NCBI GenBank assembly: GCA_021397835.1
Contig: JAJFZO010000609.1
Span: 8,124,001 to 8,188,000 of the forward strand
DNA from: Moringa oleifera
Taxonomy: Eukaryota; Streptophyta; Magnoliopsida; Brassicales; Moringaceae
Length of the DNA: 64,000 nucleotides
Direction of reading: 5' to 3'
Under the pieces are notes generated by a model, which was given only the letters and a program-made list of their open reading frames with translations, did not search any database and was not told where the DNA came from. Position numbers and translations under genes: made by a program. Position 1 is the stretch's first letter, and each line of letters starts with the position of its first letter. Below, piece by piece: positions 38,301-50,517 of this stretch.

Positions 38301-41300
38301 TAAGCGATTGCTTGTTTGATGTCGAGTCCTACTTTGAAGACCTTGCAAATATTCACTCCTCAGATAGTAGATCTTATTTTTGTGCCAACCTCTTTGGGTG
38401 CATCACCTAGAGTTGTTTTCTATGCATTGGGGTAGTATGGCACAGGATGCTGAAACTATTTTCTAAGTTCTTTTGTGGTAAATGTTGATGAAAAGGATGT
38501 GGTGTATGTTGCTTTTTATGTTTGTTCTCTTGTGAAGGGTGGCCAGAATATTTAAAATGAAGGTTTGAGTGGAGGGGATAAGAGCTTCCATAGAGGGCTA
38601 GAAACAATTATTTTGATTCTTTTATCTATCTTTCAGGTGGTTTGGAAGGAGAAAAAAGAAGAGGTTTTAGTGGAGTGGAGGACCTGCTTGGATTGACAAT
38701 GGATAGATTTGTTCGACGCCTTTAACGTTTTGGTTTGATGGGCATTGTTTTACTGATGAAAATTGGTTCAGCTGCACTTGGGTGCCACACCTTGGTGCTG
38801 TAACTGGGTCAACATTGGTTGTGTTATTAAATGGTTTATATGACTGGATCAATTTATTGTCTTGATTTTAAGTTAGACAGGTCAACCAATAACCTGTTTT
38901 AATAGTTATGATTAATGGGACAACATGCCTCAATCTAAGCACAATAAGAGAGAGATAAACCTACTCTGCTTTAGGTTTGGATCATGTTCAGGTTCGTCAT
39001 CAGTTTTGGCTTGCAGGATAGAGATATATACATAAATTTACATTTATTATCTTACAAATTTATAATGTAATCTTCGTGATTGTGTACATGTCCGCAGTGG
39101 CATTCTTCTTGGATACTTAGTTGCCTGCAACATTTGAAGGAGCTGTTGAAAACAAATCATGGTTGGCCTAGACATCCTCTTGTCTCTTGCCTCTATCTCT
39201 AAAAGGTCTTGGTTTTAGAGAAGGGTTCTGTTGACAGAGAAGGATCTTGGTCCTAGAGAAGGGTCATGGTGTTTGTGAGATTAGGTTTACTGCACTCTTG
39301 ACAAGATCACAGTAAAGCGTCACTATCCTTTAGGTACTTAAGTATATTACATCAATTATTTTTAATCAATAGATCGAGTAGCAACTTTGATATGGAATTT
39401 GAAGGTATTAAATAGGAAATGATTCGCTGAATCATAGAAGTAATAAAGCCACAACGGAACTCAGAATTTGGTTCTATATATGGAAATGTTTGTGCCATAC
39501 TTGTATCTCACATTTTTAAAAGCTGGCATTAGGTGACTACTTATCCTTGCAAAAGTAATGCAGAAGTTTCTTGCACTATACAATTATGATTAGTCAGTAT
39601 GTTTGTTTACATTTCATGTGGTAACTACAAAGGTTCTATATATCTCATACATGCATCATTTTTGGTGTTTGTGGTGATATTAACATTGTGATGGCTACGA
39701 ACTGCTATTTATTTGATTTACTACAATGATTTTCTTGTTAAGATATTTGAATCATGCTGGGATATATGCTTTCATGCATGTCCCAGTGATGGACAAAATT
39801 TCCGTCTCATTTTGCATATCAACTTATTATTGTTCTTTCTTTTATGGCAGTTTGATAAGCTCAGTCTGGTGTGGGGAAAGCCACGACAGCCACCTTTGGG
39901 CCCTGAGGAGGTTAGGGCTGTTTTTCCCTAAAAAAAAAAACGAAATTAAAAATCAAGCTTGTGTTAATCATTACTTCCTGAATTTTGTCAGTTGAAGAAA
40001 ATTATTGTACAATCTTGATATCGTCGCCTCTCTCTTTGCTGTTTTGAGCCAAAAGGACCAATTCCCTTCGTACAGCTCAGATCCAAATGGATAGGCTATC
40101 GAATAAAAATTCTGTGCCTGATGTCCATGTAAATTATTATTTCATTGCTGTCAGAACCTATGAGAACTAGATTTTTTTATTTTGTACTGTCCCCATTCCA
40201 TTGTGTGTTGCATCTCAAATGCTTTTGTGAACATTCTAATATATTTGTTTGTGTGGCACCCTGATCAGTCGGTGTAAACAGGGATCTAGCTTCTTCACTC
40301 TAATAAACTGGGAATATATTAATGATAGTTTTGTCCCATTGCTATTCAGAAACTTTTCAACTGAAGAAGATAAGATCTTATTTTTTTTATCCAAAGTGCA
40401 ACTACTTGATATATGTGAGTGCTCTCATATTGTTCTCTTTGGATTTAATTGAATTCAATTATATTTAATTTGTAGTGTGCCAGTTTCTTGGATTCAGAAG
40501 GGCGAGTAGTGGATTCAGCAGCTTTTAAAAAGAGGATTTTCTATGGTGGAGTAGAACAACAATTGCGAAGGGAGGTTTGTATTTGCAGTTTGTGACACAT
40601 GCTATGTTTTAATTGGCAATATATCATTCTTAAACTCCTATATATGGTTGTAGGTCTGGGCAATTTTATTGGGATATCATGCATATGAATCAACTTATGC
40701 AGAGAGGGAATACCTTAAGTCCATCAAAAAGTCAGAATACGAGACCATAAAACAACAGTGGCAGGTTTGCTGCAAATTTTCCTTACCTCTCTCTCTCTCT
40801 CTCTCTCTCTCTCCCCCCTCCTCCAAACCCACCCCCCTGCCCCGCGGGTGACAGCCTGTGAGTGCTCTTCCACTTACTATGTTTTTATTATGTGCTAGTT
40901 TTATGCATCTCTGAACATTTGCTCTGCTTTTGGTTTATATCACCTCATTTTGTCTTTAGTTATTGTAAGTGCTTCTGCCGGAGGAAGCAAGTCCTCCCTT
41001 CTTGAGCTAAAGGAATTGCTTTTTAGGTTTGATTGTTGAGCCTGATTCATATGAATATAACTTATACCATGACTTCTGTTTCATTCCCTCGATTCTGTGA
41101 GACAATATATCTTGAACGAACAGGTGCAAATAAAAGGCCAGAGGTTAGGATAGCAGGATGTGAATTTAGGACAGAAGTATGATGTGGTATTAAATTCAGT
41201 TCAGAGGATAGAAATGCCGTTTATACTCAAGAAGCTCAATGCTTTCTTTTGGAGGATACTTTTTTTTTTTTTTTGGGGGGGGGGGGGGGGGTGTGGTTGG

Positions 41301-44300
41301 TGTTGCGTTGAGAAGCAAACAAATACAAACACCAGGTTGATTGAGCCCCAAACCTGCCCGTTATGAGTTGGCTGGAAAGATGCAGCTAGAGGTGAATGGC
41401 AAGTGATGAAAAGATAACTCTGTTCTCCACTAGCACAAAGCTTGACAGTGTATATAAGTCCTCCAATGGTAACCAGGATATCTAATGAACTCCCAGAAAG
41501 AAAAAGATGTTGAAAGGGAGAAGAAAAAGATAGAAAAAGAGAAAGAATGCTCAAATAGATCTCTTAAAGGACCAAATGAGGACATTTGCAACTCTCAAGA
41601 GAATAAGAGCATGTCCTTGAAAGTGAGCAATGGGGGAGAAGATCAACATTTGATGGGCTACAATTCGACATGATAGATAGTGAACTTCAAGGTCCGTTAG
41701 AGAGACCCTATGAGGAGGGGGAGGTTCATCAGGCACCTATGTCTTGTGGCAAGGACAAAGCATCGGGTCCGGGAGGCTTTACCATGGCTTTTTTCAAAGA
41801 AAGATGCGAAATTATTAAGGAAGACATATTGTTCAAGGAGTTTCATGATAGTAGCAAGTTTGTATGTTCTTGAACTTAACTTTTTTGGTGATGATCTCTA
41901 AGAAAGCGCGGTAATTAATTTAAGAGATTATCGTTCGATTAGCCTTGTGGGGGGAGTTTACAAGTTGATAGCGATAGTCCTTGCGGAAAGATTCAAAGAA
42001 GTGGTGGCAACGATGTTAAACCCAAACCAAAATGCTTTAGGGAGAGGGAGGCAATTGTTGACATGGCATTAATTGCAAATGAAGTGGTTGATCATCAATT
42101 ACAGAAAGGGGAAAAAGGGGTGATTTGTAAGTTATATATGGAGAAGGCATGCAACCATGTTGCTTGGGAGTTTGTTACATATTTGTTAAAGAGGGTGAGA
42201 TGTAGTGAACGATGGTGTAGATGGATTAAATGGTGTATTTCAACATCGACATTCTTTATTTTGGTGGATGGGGCACCTTTCAAGTTCTTTAAGTCATCTA
42301 GAGGACTTCATCCAGGGGATCCATTGTCACCATTCTTGTTCGTGTTACTAATGGAGGCTCTTGATAGGATGCTTGGAAAGGCGGTTCAAGAGAGGCTCTT
42401 GAGTTAGGTTCAAAGTGGGTAGGTCGAGGTCGTAGTTGGAGATAACTCATATTTTGTTCGCCGATGACACTATAATTTTTTGTGGGACGGATGAAGACCA
42501 ACTGATCAATTTAAGGAATGTTTTACTATGCTATGAGGCGGTATTCGATTTGAAGGTTAATTTGAGGAAAAGTGAACTTATTTCACTTGGCGATGTAGTG
42601 GATGGGGAGAGACTTGCTAAGTTGTTAGGATGCAATCTGGGGAGTCTTCCAATAAAATATCTAGGGTTGCCCTTAAGAGCCAAAGTTAAAGAATCGACAT
42701 TATGAAATCTGGTAATTGGAAGATTTGGAAAGAGGTTAACAGGATGGAAAAGTAGATACTTTTCTAAGGGGGAAAGACTAACACTTATTAGAAGTACTCT
42801 CTCAAGTCTTCTGGTTTATTAGATGTCGTTATTTTTGTTGCCTATGGCGATAGCAAGGAAGTTGGAGCAAGTGCAAAGATGATTCTTGTAGGGAAGATTA
42901 GGGGATGAGTTCAATTACCACCTTGTTAAATGGGAGATTGTGAGGCAACCGGTAAAGAATGAGGGTCTTAGGATTAAACTTCTTGATTTTGTTTAATAAA
43001 GCTCTCTTAAGCAAATGGTTATGGAGATTCATGACAGAAAAAGAAAGCTTATGGAAGAGGGTGGTGGTAGTAAAATATGGAGTAATGGAAAGGGGGTGGG
43101 TTACGGTAATGGGGAAGGAAAGTTATGGAATCGGGTGTGAAAAGCTATTAGAAAAGGACGAGATATGGTCAAACCACATGTGAGTTTCAAAATTGGATTG
43201 GGCAACAATATTAAATTTTGGCATGATTTGTGGTGTGGTAATCAACCGCTTAGGGAGGCATTCTCGGACATATGTCGTGTTGCTTGTAATAAGGAAACTT
43301 GGGTAAGTAAGTATCTATCTCTCAAGAAGGGTGGAGTGACATGGGAGATTGCATTTAGAAAAAATGTGCAGGATTGGGAAGTGGGGCTGGTATGGTAGTG
43401 TTTAAAAGTGTATCTACAGTACTAAACCAGAATTGAGCAATAAAGACAGTATTTTGGAGGTGGAATAAAGAAAGGAAAGTTTTTGGTGAAGTCCTTCTTT
43501 AAGGAAATTGTTGCGGTTCACGAAGGTGAAGTGATAGATCACATACCTTGGAAGGTAATTTGGAGGTTGGAACTCCCTTGAAAGTGGTTTTTTTGCATGA
43601 GATGTTGCTTGGGGCAAACCTGTAACCCTTGACAATCTGCAGAAAAGGCGATTTACTCTTCCAAATAGGTGTTCCTTATGCAAAGAACAAGCAGAAACTG
43701 TTAATCATGCAATGCTCTGGTGTAGGTGGTCTAGAGAAATTTGAGAGAGTGCGTCAGCTTTGTTGGGACAAGCTTGGGTGATGTTGGGTTGGTGGTAGCA
43801 GAATTGAGGGCGTGGGGAGGTATAAGGCTGCTGGGTGAAGAAGAAGAAGGCTACTGGATTGATCCACTTCTCAACTTAGGGCTATTGTGGGAGAGAGGCA
43901 AATAGGAGGGCTTTGAAGGGGTGGAAACATTCCTTAGTGTTTTAAAGAGTAGATGGATTCATGTACTTAAATTATGGGTCATGGAAGATTCTTTTGCAAA
44001 TGAGGAAGACCTTGTGGAGTTCATAGATGTCCTCACTGCTAGATAGGATCTAACTTACCTTTTATACATGTGTGGCACCCCCATGGTGCCTTCTAGTTAA
44101 TATAATGTTAACTTTGTTTCTGATTTAAAAAGAAAAAAAAAAGAAAAAAAGGAGAGGATATCCTTGAAGCCGCTTCGTTAAGTTAAGTGTCTCAAAACAA
44201 GTGTGCTGGGGTGGATGAAAACTGGAGTCAAGAATTTTTTGTTCATCAAATTTTCAGCTCAAAGCTTTTCTTTTTTCCTTTGAGTTGATTTTCATTGCCA

Positions 44301-47300
44301 TTTCCTCTGTTGGTTTTGCTAGGCTAAGTACAATGTGATTCCGTAAGTTTATTGTTGCTTCTGCTCACAATGCCTTGGTGTAATCCCTTTCTGATAATGC
44401 AGTTGATAAACAGTGAATATTGTGAGCATTGCACTTAATCGGGAAGCTAACGCTTTTCTTTAACTCTGATGAGTTTTAACTGGCATTACAATATTTGATG
44501 ATTCTAAAGGTGCTGGCCAGTGGTTTCGATGGCATTCAACGAGGAGATGCCTGCACCTCTCTGTCCATTAGGGACCTTTGATTTTCCCTTTTTCTTTCTT
44601 ATTTTCCATAAGGTTTGATTCGTGCTTAAAATAATTTTCTTCTGCAGAGTATTTCTCCTGAACAAGCAAAAAGATTTACAAAATTCAGGGAGAGGAAAGG
44701 TCTTATAGATAAAGATGTGGTAAGAATGAAATTAACAGGCTCTATGGAGCTTTCCCTAGTTGAATTTATTACGTAAATTTGAAAATGCAAGTTTAAATCT
44801 TTAAGCGTGTTTTCTGTGTGTCAAGGTGAGGACTGATCGGTCTCTTGCTTTCTATGATGGAGATGATAATCCAAATGTCAATGTCTTACGAGATATTCTA
44901 CTGACCTACTCTTTCTACAACTTTGATCTCGGTTACTGTCAGGTAACTACTTCTTATCTGCAGTGGTTTTGGTTTGACTTGCAGTTGGTTGTATGAGAAT
45001 TGTTGTTTTCTAGTTTTGCTGAGCATTATTTTTTGCGGTTATTTCTGAGATGGAAAAATTCGAAGCACTTTGAATTCTAGTCTGAATAAGCAATATATTG
45101 AATTTTTTTGGGTTTTAGGTAAGAAGATTAACATATTGAATATGCTTAGAAGCTATTGAAAATACTGAAACTGTTCTATATAAATGCTATTTTGTTGTAA
45201 TAAAAGACTAGTTGACCTTCGGTAAAGTATGAACAAAGTCAAAGTTGAAGGCACAGGCTGGAGGCATGGTTGTTGTTGATTTGAAACTTGTAAACAGGTC
45301 ATGTCAAATATAAACGACATCTCTAATTCCATATGTGTTACTGTTTGTCTACAAGTTCAGCATTAAATACCATAAACTAGCAAGAAGGAACTTTACCTAT
45401 GGTGCCTGAGATATTAAAGTTTCTTCAATTGAAAAATTAGCATAAGATCAACAATAAATGTGCAGAAGCATGTATTGCCCCCTAATGTTATTTTTTAAAG
45501 TGTTAGAAGCTTCTAGCATGTGGTTTACTCTTGCATAATTGGTAACTGGCTGAAGAATCTTTTGGATAATGTAATGGAAGCTTTCTGGAAATTCTATTCT
45601 GACGTTATATTTTTAAGCATCTTATCATGTACTTCCATTGTGAATCATAATTTCTTGTAAAAGCTGTAGCAAAAAGAAGTTACAGTTTAGCCATAATAAG
45701 AATTTCTTTTTTTTTTTTTTTTTGTCCTTAGTATGTTACTGGTGATATGACTGCTGTTGGGGTGGCCTTAAGCGATTATGAAAGTTTATTCTGAGTAAAT
45801 CAATTCTGGTAAAGCATTTGTTGTCTTTGAGGGAATTGTTGTCGACAAAGTTTACTATTCACTGTAACAATATATGTTGAAATTTAGTTATAGTTGATAA
45901 CTGATAAATTGAGAATATAGTATTTGTTAGTCTTTTAGCTCCAGGAAACCTTATTGGGGAGCATACTTTTTTAGCTTCCCTTTAATTTGGAGCAGAAAAG
46001 TAATTGGAGATTGTTTTGACAAGATAAAGTTTAATAAACAGCAAATTAAGCAAACCACAAAATCCATAAGAAACCAAATTCTGTTAGAAAAGAAGGTGAA
46101 ATTAATTAATGTGATATAATTTGTTGTGTTATGATCCAGTTTAATTTAATTTCTGTGTATGTGCTGATGTGAGGTCAGTCGCGATGATTGGGAAGTTTTC
46201 TAAAGTTGGCCTAGCGATGTTCCTCGTACCTAATTGGGGAGCATCTCTTATATGCAAAGTGTTCAATGGACAGAGAAGCTTGTGCAAGTTGTCTCTCAAC
46301 TGTCAATCATGTGATGATGACAGCATTTTGTATCTCAACTGTCAATCATGTGATGATGGCAGCATTCAAGTACCTTTGAAGCAAGTGTATGAAAATGCTT
46401 GGTCACTAATTCAACTGCCAATTCTGCGTTCGATCTCCTTTCTAAATGCTTTTCGGTTTATATTTTCTCTTTATGTTGGCTCAGGTTCCAATGGACTGCT
46501 AAAGTTACTCCATTTTTGCCCAATTCTCGCTGCTTCAATAATTGAATTATGGCTTTTAGTGCTTCCCTCGATTCTGCTCGTATCTAAGATTGTCCTGGCC
46601 CAATCCCATTTAATTTAAATATAATTGTATAAATAATCCTTATTCTTTTGGCATTTATGATTATCCTTCAACTGCATCTATTGTCTGTTGTGCTACTGTT
46701 CCCAAACAAATGATACTGACGAACTGCTAGAATTGTTGGTGATATGTTAATGCACTATTGCAAACTGTGTCAAAGTTCTGTTTGGTCCAGGCATGTGAAT
46801 CGTTAGTGTGATATCTCTTAGCTAGTTCCAGTACTTGAGTGCATATATAAGATTTCGTCCCCTTTTCTTTTCTTTGGTTGTTAATGGAGGGGGGTTTACA
46901 AATTGAAAGTATTGTCTTTATTATGTGTTTGATTTGATTTGTGTTTTGGCTTCCAGGGTATGAGTGATCTGCTGTCCCCCATTCTGTTTGTGATGGAGGA
47001 TGAGTCAGAGTCATTTTGGTGCTTTGTGGCACTGATGGAACGCCTTGGACCAAATTTTAATCGTGACCAAAGTGGCATGCACTCTCAGCTTTTTGCAATA
47101 TCCAAGGTCTCTCCTCTATCTTAAATCTCTTTGCCAGTTAATGTGTTACTAAGAGGACTTAGATTTAAACACGTTGCCAGTTCACAAAGTATTTTATTGA
47201 ACTTTTTGAGAAGTTACAAATCATGATGGAGTAGAGCATGTTTCTTGCACTAAGTTCAATAGTTTGCTGTTCTGTCGTTGATGTATTCCTGGAAGAATGT

Positions 47301-49396
47301 TGCTTTTTGCCTTTCTCTCAGACCCACACGAGTCACGTGCTTTTGTTGTTCTGAAAACAATGATTATGATCAGTTCTTAGGTTTCGTGACAGGCCAAAAA
47401 TTAACATCATGACTCTAATGTGTGAATCAAGTTTTGTTGTCTGTTTTTATGAGAGTTAATTTTTCTAATCACCGTTTGTTATAAGTTCTGATTTCCTAGT
47501 TTATTTTCTCTTTTGTTTTGGCAGCTGGTGGAGTTGCTAGATAGCCCATTGCATAACTATTTCAAGCAGAATGAATGCTTGAATTATTTCTTCTGTTTCC
47601 GTTGGGTGTTAATACAGTTCAAAAGGTTAGCTTCCCTGGTTTATTGGTTCTTTAATTATCACTCCGTGCTCTATGCATGGAGGTATGTGGCCCTTTATGC
47701 TGTGCAGACACTGGTGCACTTTCTTTTTCATTGCATTGAAACTTGATGTTGCTTTCAGGTCCCTGATTACTTGGATTATGTGTTTGGATGTTAAATGGCT
47801 TGTGTTATATCGTAGAGATATGCTGGTCAACTTTCTTTAATCCTCAAATTAGAAGTTACATGGTATGGTCAGAGCTAGGTTGCTGGTCAACTTTCTCCAA
47901 TCACTGAATTAGAAGAATTTACATGTTAGTAGTCAGAAATAGGTTGCAGTTGCTGAACTCCTGAATGCAGCTTACTTCAATTATTTTGTTATAATAGAAT
48001 GAATAGAATCAATAATGAGTAGTGCCAGGCAGAGATCTCTGACCTTCGCCACAGACTTTTTTTCTCTCACCTTATTGTATTTCTTGTGCTGGATTTCTTT
48101 CATTTTGAACTTTTGCATAATTTAAATTTCATTTCAGATAAAGTATTTATGTTAATATCTGTTATTCTGGTCTTTCCTATCTTATTTGAGATGGAGTTTT
48201 CCGTTTAGATTTTCTCTCTATTCCTCCCACCGCCCCCCCCTTCTCTCGTTTGGGAGGGGGAATGGGTACTCATCTTTTGACTCCAATCAAACCCTAAATC
48301 TGGACAGACATGCACCTGATAATGCATGCCGCTGTGTCTATTTGCATGTACCACATACTTTTGCATCACACACATGGCTTGCATGCCAACATGCATGGAA
48401 ATAGCTTACCTAACATTGAGAGGAGGTTAGTTATGCTCTATGATTTCAAGAAAAGAACATTGTTGATCTTCTGTGTAATTTTTGGACTTAATGACAATAA
48501 AGAGGTAATTTGCCAACCATTCCTTACTTTTTCTTATAATTTAGTTCCGTACTCTGCAACTAAACCTGGGTTTCTGAAGGATCACTATCCTCTGTTGTTA
48601 ACAATTAAATTTGTTCTTTTCTTCATAAAAACAAATCAAACTAAGTCTGGGTTTTTTTTTTCTTTTTCTTTTTTCTTTTTCCTAGAAATGAAGCAATTGA
48701 GTTAGAAAACAAAATGAAGGATAAGATGTGGGTGCTTTTTGCTGATAAATGCTGAGGATTGTGCAGTCTTGTGTAGTGTTGAGGATGGAGAGGTTTTGCT
48801 AACATAAAATTTCTTCATTCTTGGGAAAAATCAACTAGTGGCTTCCATATTTTAGCTGTATATCATGTTTGTCAAGGAGATTTAAGTGCCAAATTTTTCT
48901 ACTTAGTGTGGAAGAGACTGACGAACTCTAACAATGCAGCCTGTAATCATTAGATTTCAGATTTTATTCATTTTTGAAATGGATGTCCCTTCTTCCTGAT
49001 TCATGTATAAGAACCTAAGATGTTCCTTTTTACTGCTTTTCCTGATGAGATATGAACATGTTTTTCAGGGAATTCCAATACGAGAAAACAATGCGACTGT
49101 GGGAGGTACTATGGACCCATTATTTGTCTGAGCACTTTCATTTGTATGTATGTGTTGCCATCTTGAAGCGATACCGCAACAAGATAATGGGAGAGCAGAT
49201 GGACTTTGACACACTCTTGAAGTTCATTAACGAGCTGAGTGGGCAGATTGACCTTGATGCAATTCTCAGGGATGCGGAGGCTCTGTGCATATGTGCGGGT
49301 GAGAACGGTGCTGCGTGCATCCCACCAGGAACTCCACCTTCAATGCCTGTTGATAATGGTCTACTATATTCTCAACAAGATGATGAAGTATTGTAA
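31415..49396 (+). CDS. TBC-domain Rab GTPase-activating protein (TBC1D15/GYP7 type), 15 exons, 656 aa
   Basis: Exons: 31415-31477, 31676-31849, 32344-32395, 32498-32605, 33770-33854, 34504-34558, 36167-36562, 39851-39910, 40476-40574, 40654-40764, 44648-44719, 44826-44942, 46957-47106, 47525-47625, 49069-49396. Phases close to 656 aa. Residues about 43-179 form the N-terminal Rab-binding/PH-like region of TBC1D15 relatives (DUF3548-like). A variable Ser/Gly-rich linker is encoded by exon 7 (180-311). The TBC domain spans about 353-590. The catalytic Arg finger is Arg427 in IDKDVVRTD (I-x-x-D-x-x-R, split across exons 11/12) and the Gln finger is Gln464 in YCQGM, so the enzyme should be active in speeding GTP hydrolysis by Rab proteins in membrane traffic. 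It matches Arabidopsis At5g52580 (recalled). The exon 3 donor GTCGTT is non-consensus. Introns 6 and 10 carry LINE sequence. The Rab substrate is unknown. Confidence 0.94.
34780..35240 (+). mobile_element. LINE remnant (zf-RVT region) in RabGAP intron 6
   Basis: The translation at 34827-34958 reads HPIWKRRAPPKVAYFVWENTCKI...LKKREVVFLNSGSLCKK, which is the zinc-binding reverse transcriptase region (zf-RVT) near the end of plant LINE ORF2. It then shifts frame and decays by about 35235. No RT domain precedes it, so this is a short, old, 5'-truncated fragment. Ends are approximate and no target-site duplication was found. Confidence 0.7.
35344..35377. repeat. (AT)17 microsatellite
   Basis: Perfect AT dinucleotide repeat in intron 6 of the RabGAP gene, about 100 bases beyond the LINE remnant. 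Likely polymorphic in length. Confidence 0.95.
41260..41291 (+). repeat. Poly-T/poly-G junction (about T15 then G17) in RabGAP intron 10
   Basis: A run of about 15 T is followed directly by about 17 G, about 190 bases upstream of the LINE insertion. A (CT)n tract with a C-rich end lies earlier in the same intron (about 40788-40845). Confidence 0.85.
41475..44162 (+). mobile_element. 5'-truncated, inactivated LINE retrotransposon inside RabGAP intron 10
   Basis: Reading + strand with frame jumps gives plant LINE ORF2 in order. These are GKDKASGPGGFTMAFF (about 41752-41800), the RT core with SSRGLHPGDPLSPFLFVLLMEAL (about 42295-42363), the catalytic FADD (42457-42468), SLPIKYLGLPLRA, the FNKALLSKWLWRF segment (about 42990) and the zf-RVT CSLCKEQAETVNHAM (about 43670-43715). 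It ends in an A-rich tail at about 44127-44150. The octamer AGGATATC is at 41475-41482 and again at 44155-44162, a candidate target-site duplication placing the insert at 41483-44154. The endonuclease domain is absent, so it is 5'-truncated. Several stops and frameshifts (for example near 41870, 42405, 42705) make it non-functional. It lies in the same sense as the host gene, between exons 10 and 11. Confidence 0.85.
46169..46618 (+). other. Unexplained 149-codon ORF in RabGAP intron 12, containing a 39-base tandem repeat
   Basis: The ORF opens MRSVAMIGKFSKVGLAMFLVP and has hydrophobic stretches, but I recognise no family. Bases 46294-46371 are two near-identical 39-base units (each encoding LNCQSCDD.SI), so the repeat keeps the frame. 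It lies wholly within an intron and has no splice link to the RabGAP frame. A chance ORF in decayed repeat DNA is the likeliest explanation; a protein-coding gene is not supported. Confidence 0.3.
47821..47944. repeat. 60-base tandem duplication in RabGAP intron 14
   Basis: TGCTGGTCAACTTTCT begins at 47821 and again at 47881, and the following about 45 bases (AAT..AATTAGAAG..ACATG..GTCAGA..TAGGTTGC) are repeated with small indels. Two units, diverged. Confidence 0.85.
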
Positions 49397-50517
49397 TTGA
49401 AGTTGCTTTTCCCAACCGCTCTATATTCTCAATATGTGTATCCGGACACATCTACTGATCAGTGTTATTAGCAGATTTTTTAAAAGTCATTTGTGCATCA
49501 ATTTCATATAATAATTGAAATTAGTTTATTATGCTCTTGACTTCCTTTACTTTTCTATTCCCTTGACCCCTCCCTTCCCTTATCGTTTTCTTTCTGGTTG
49601 CTTTTTCTACATATGTAACATAATAGTTCTCTTGGTTTCTTTTGAGTTGCCTGGTTGGAATTGACATTGTGGTACTGAATGCCTGAATTTTAGTTCAAAT
49701 GATGATTTGCATCCAAGTAGTGGTAAATCTGCTTTTGACCAGGTAAACTTTGTTTGATGGTAAGGAAGCCAAGGGAAATCCATCAACAATTTACAATTTC
49801 ACCGAACTGATTTCAAAAACTTCTGCATTGTAGCTCATTTATGTGAGATTATGCAATAGTTTTTGTTTTATGTTCTATTCTTTTGGCTACTGTATTGGTC
49901 AAAATGATGGACCTGGAAACAGATACCTTGATAATTGAAATGTGTTCGATTTCCACGGCTTTGTCCTCCCTTAGTGCTTCCTGATCATTGCTGTAGCCAC
50001 GTGTCCTTGCTGCTCTTCCATTATTATGGGTCAGCAATAAATCTTTGTGAAAGTTGCCTTGCAGATATTCGTAGCTGGAACAGAAGTGCTTGCTCTTTTT
50101 TTTTTTCTTGTTTCTTTTTTTTGTTTGGGGGGGGTGGGGAGGGGGGGGAAGGTTGTTGGGGTTGGGGTTTGATTGACCTGAGAGCTGATCTTTGCATTGC
50201 AGTGGGCTTACAAAGCCTGCCTATCGCTGTAACGTGAAAGTTCTGTTAGAGCAAGGAAAAGAAAGAGTGCGCACTTTGGATTAGATTACTACTCTTCACA
50301 CCTACAATATCATCACAGTTCAATCCTCCAGCCTCTACTGCAACTCCGGCCAAAAAAACACATGGGCTACTCAACCATGTAGATCATACCTTTTGAAAAA
50401 TCACTCCTACGCCCAAAGAGCTCCTGCCAGGTGCGTAGAGTGGAGGGCATGAACTGTAATTCTTGAAGGCCACACAGTTCAGGCATGGCGAGTCTCCCGA
50501 CAACCGCACCCAAATGC
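49397..50517. other. Spacer between convergent RabGAP and MYB genes
   Basis: Holds the 3' untranslated regions of both genes. A poly-T then G-rich stretch is at about 50096-50165. Short ORFs here show no domain. Confidence 0.6.

Noticed and set aside
38100..38880. Possible third LINE fragment in RabGAP intron 7
   Set aside because: Some phrases look LINE-like but no RT or zf-RVT motif could be read in any frame.
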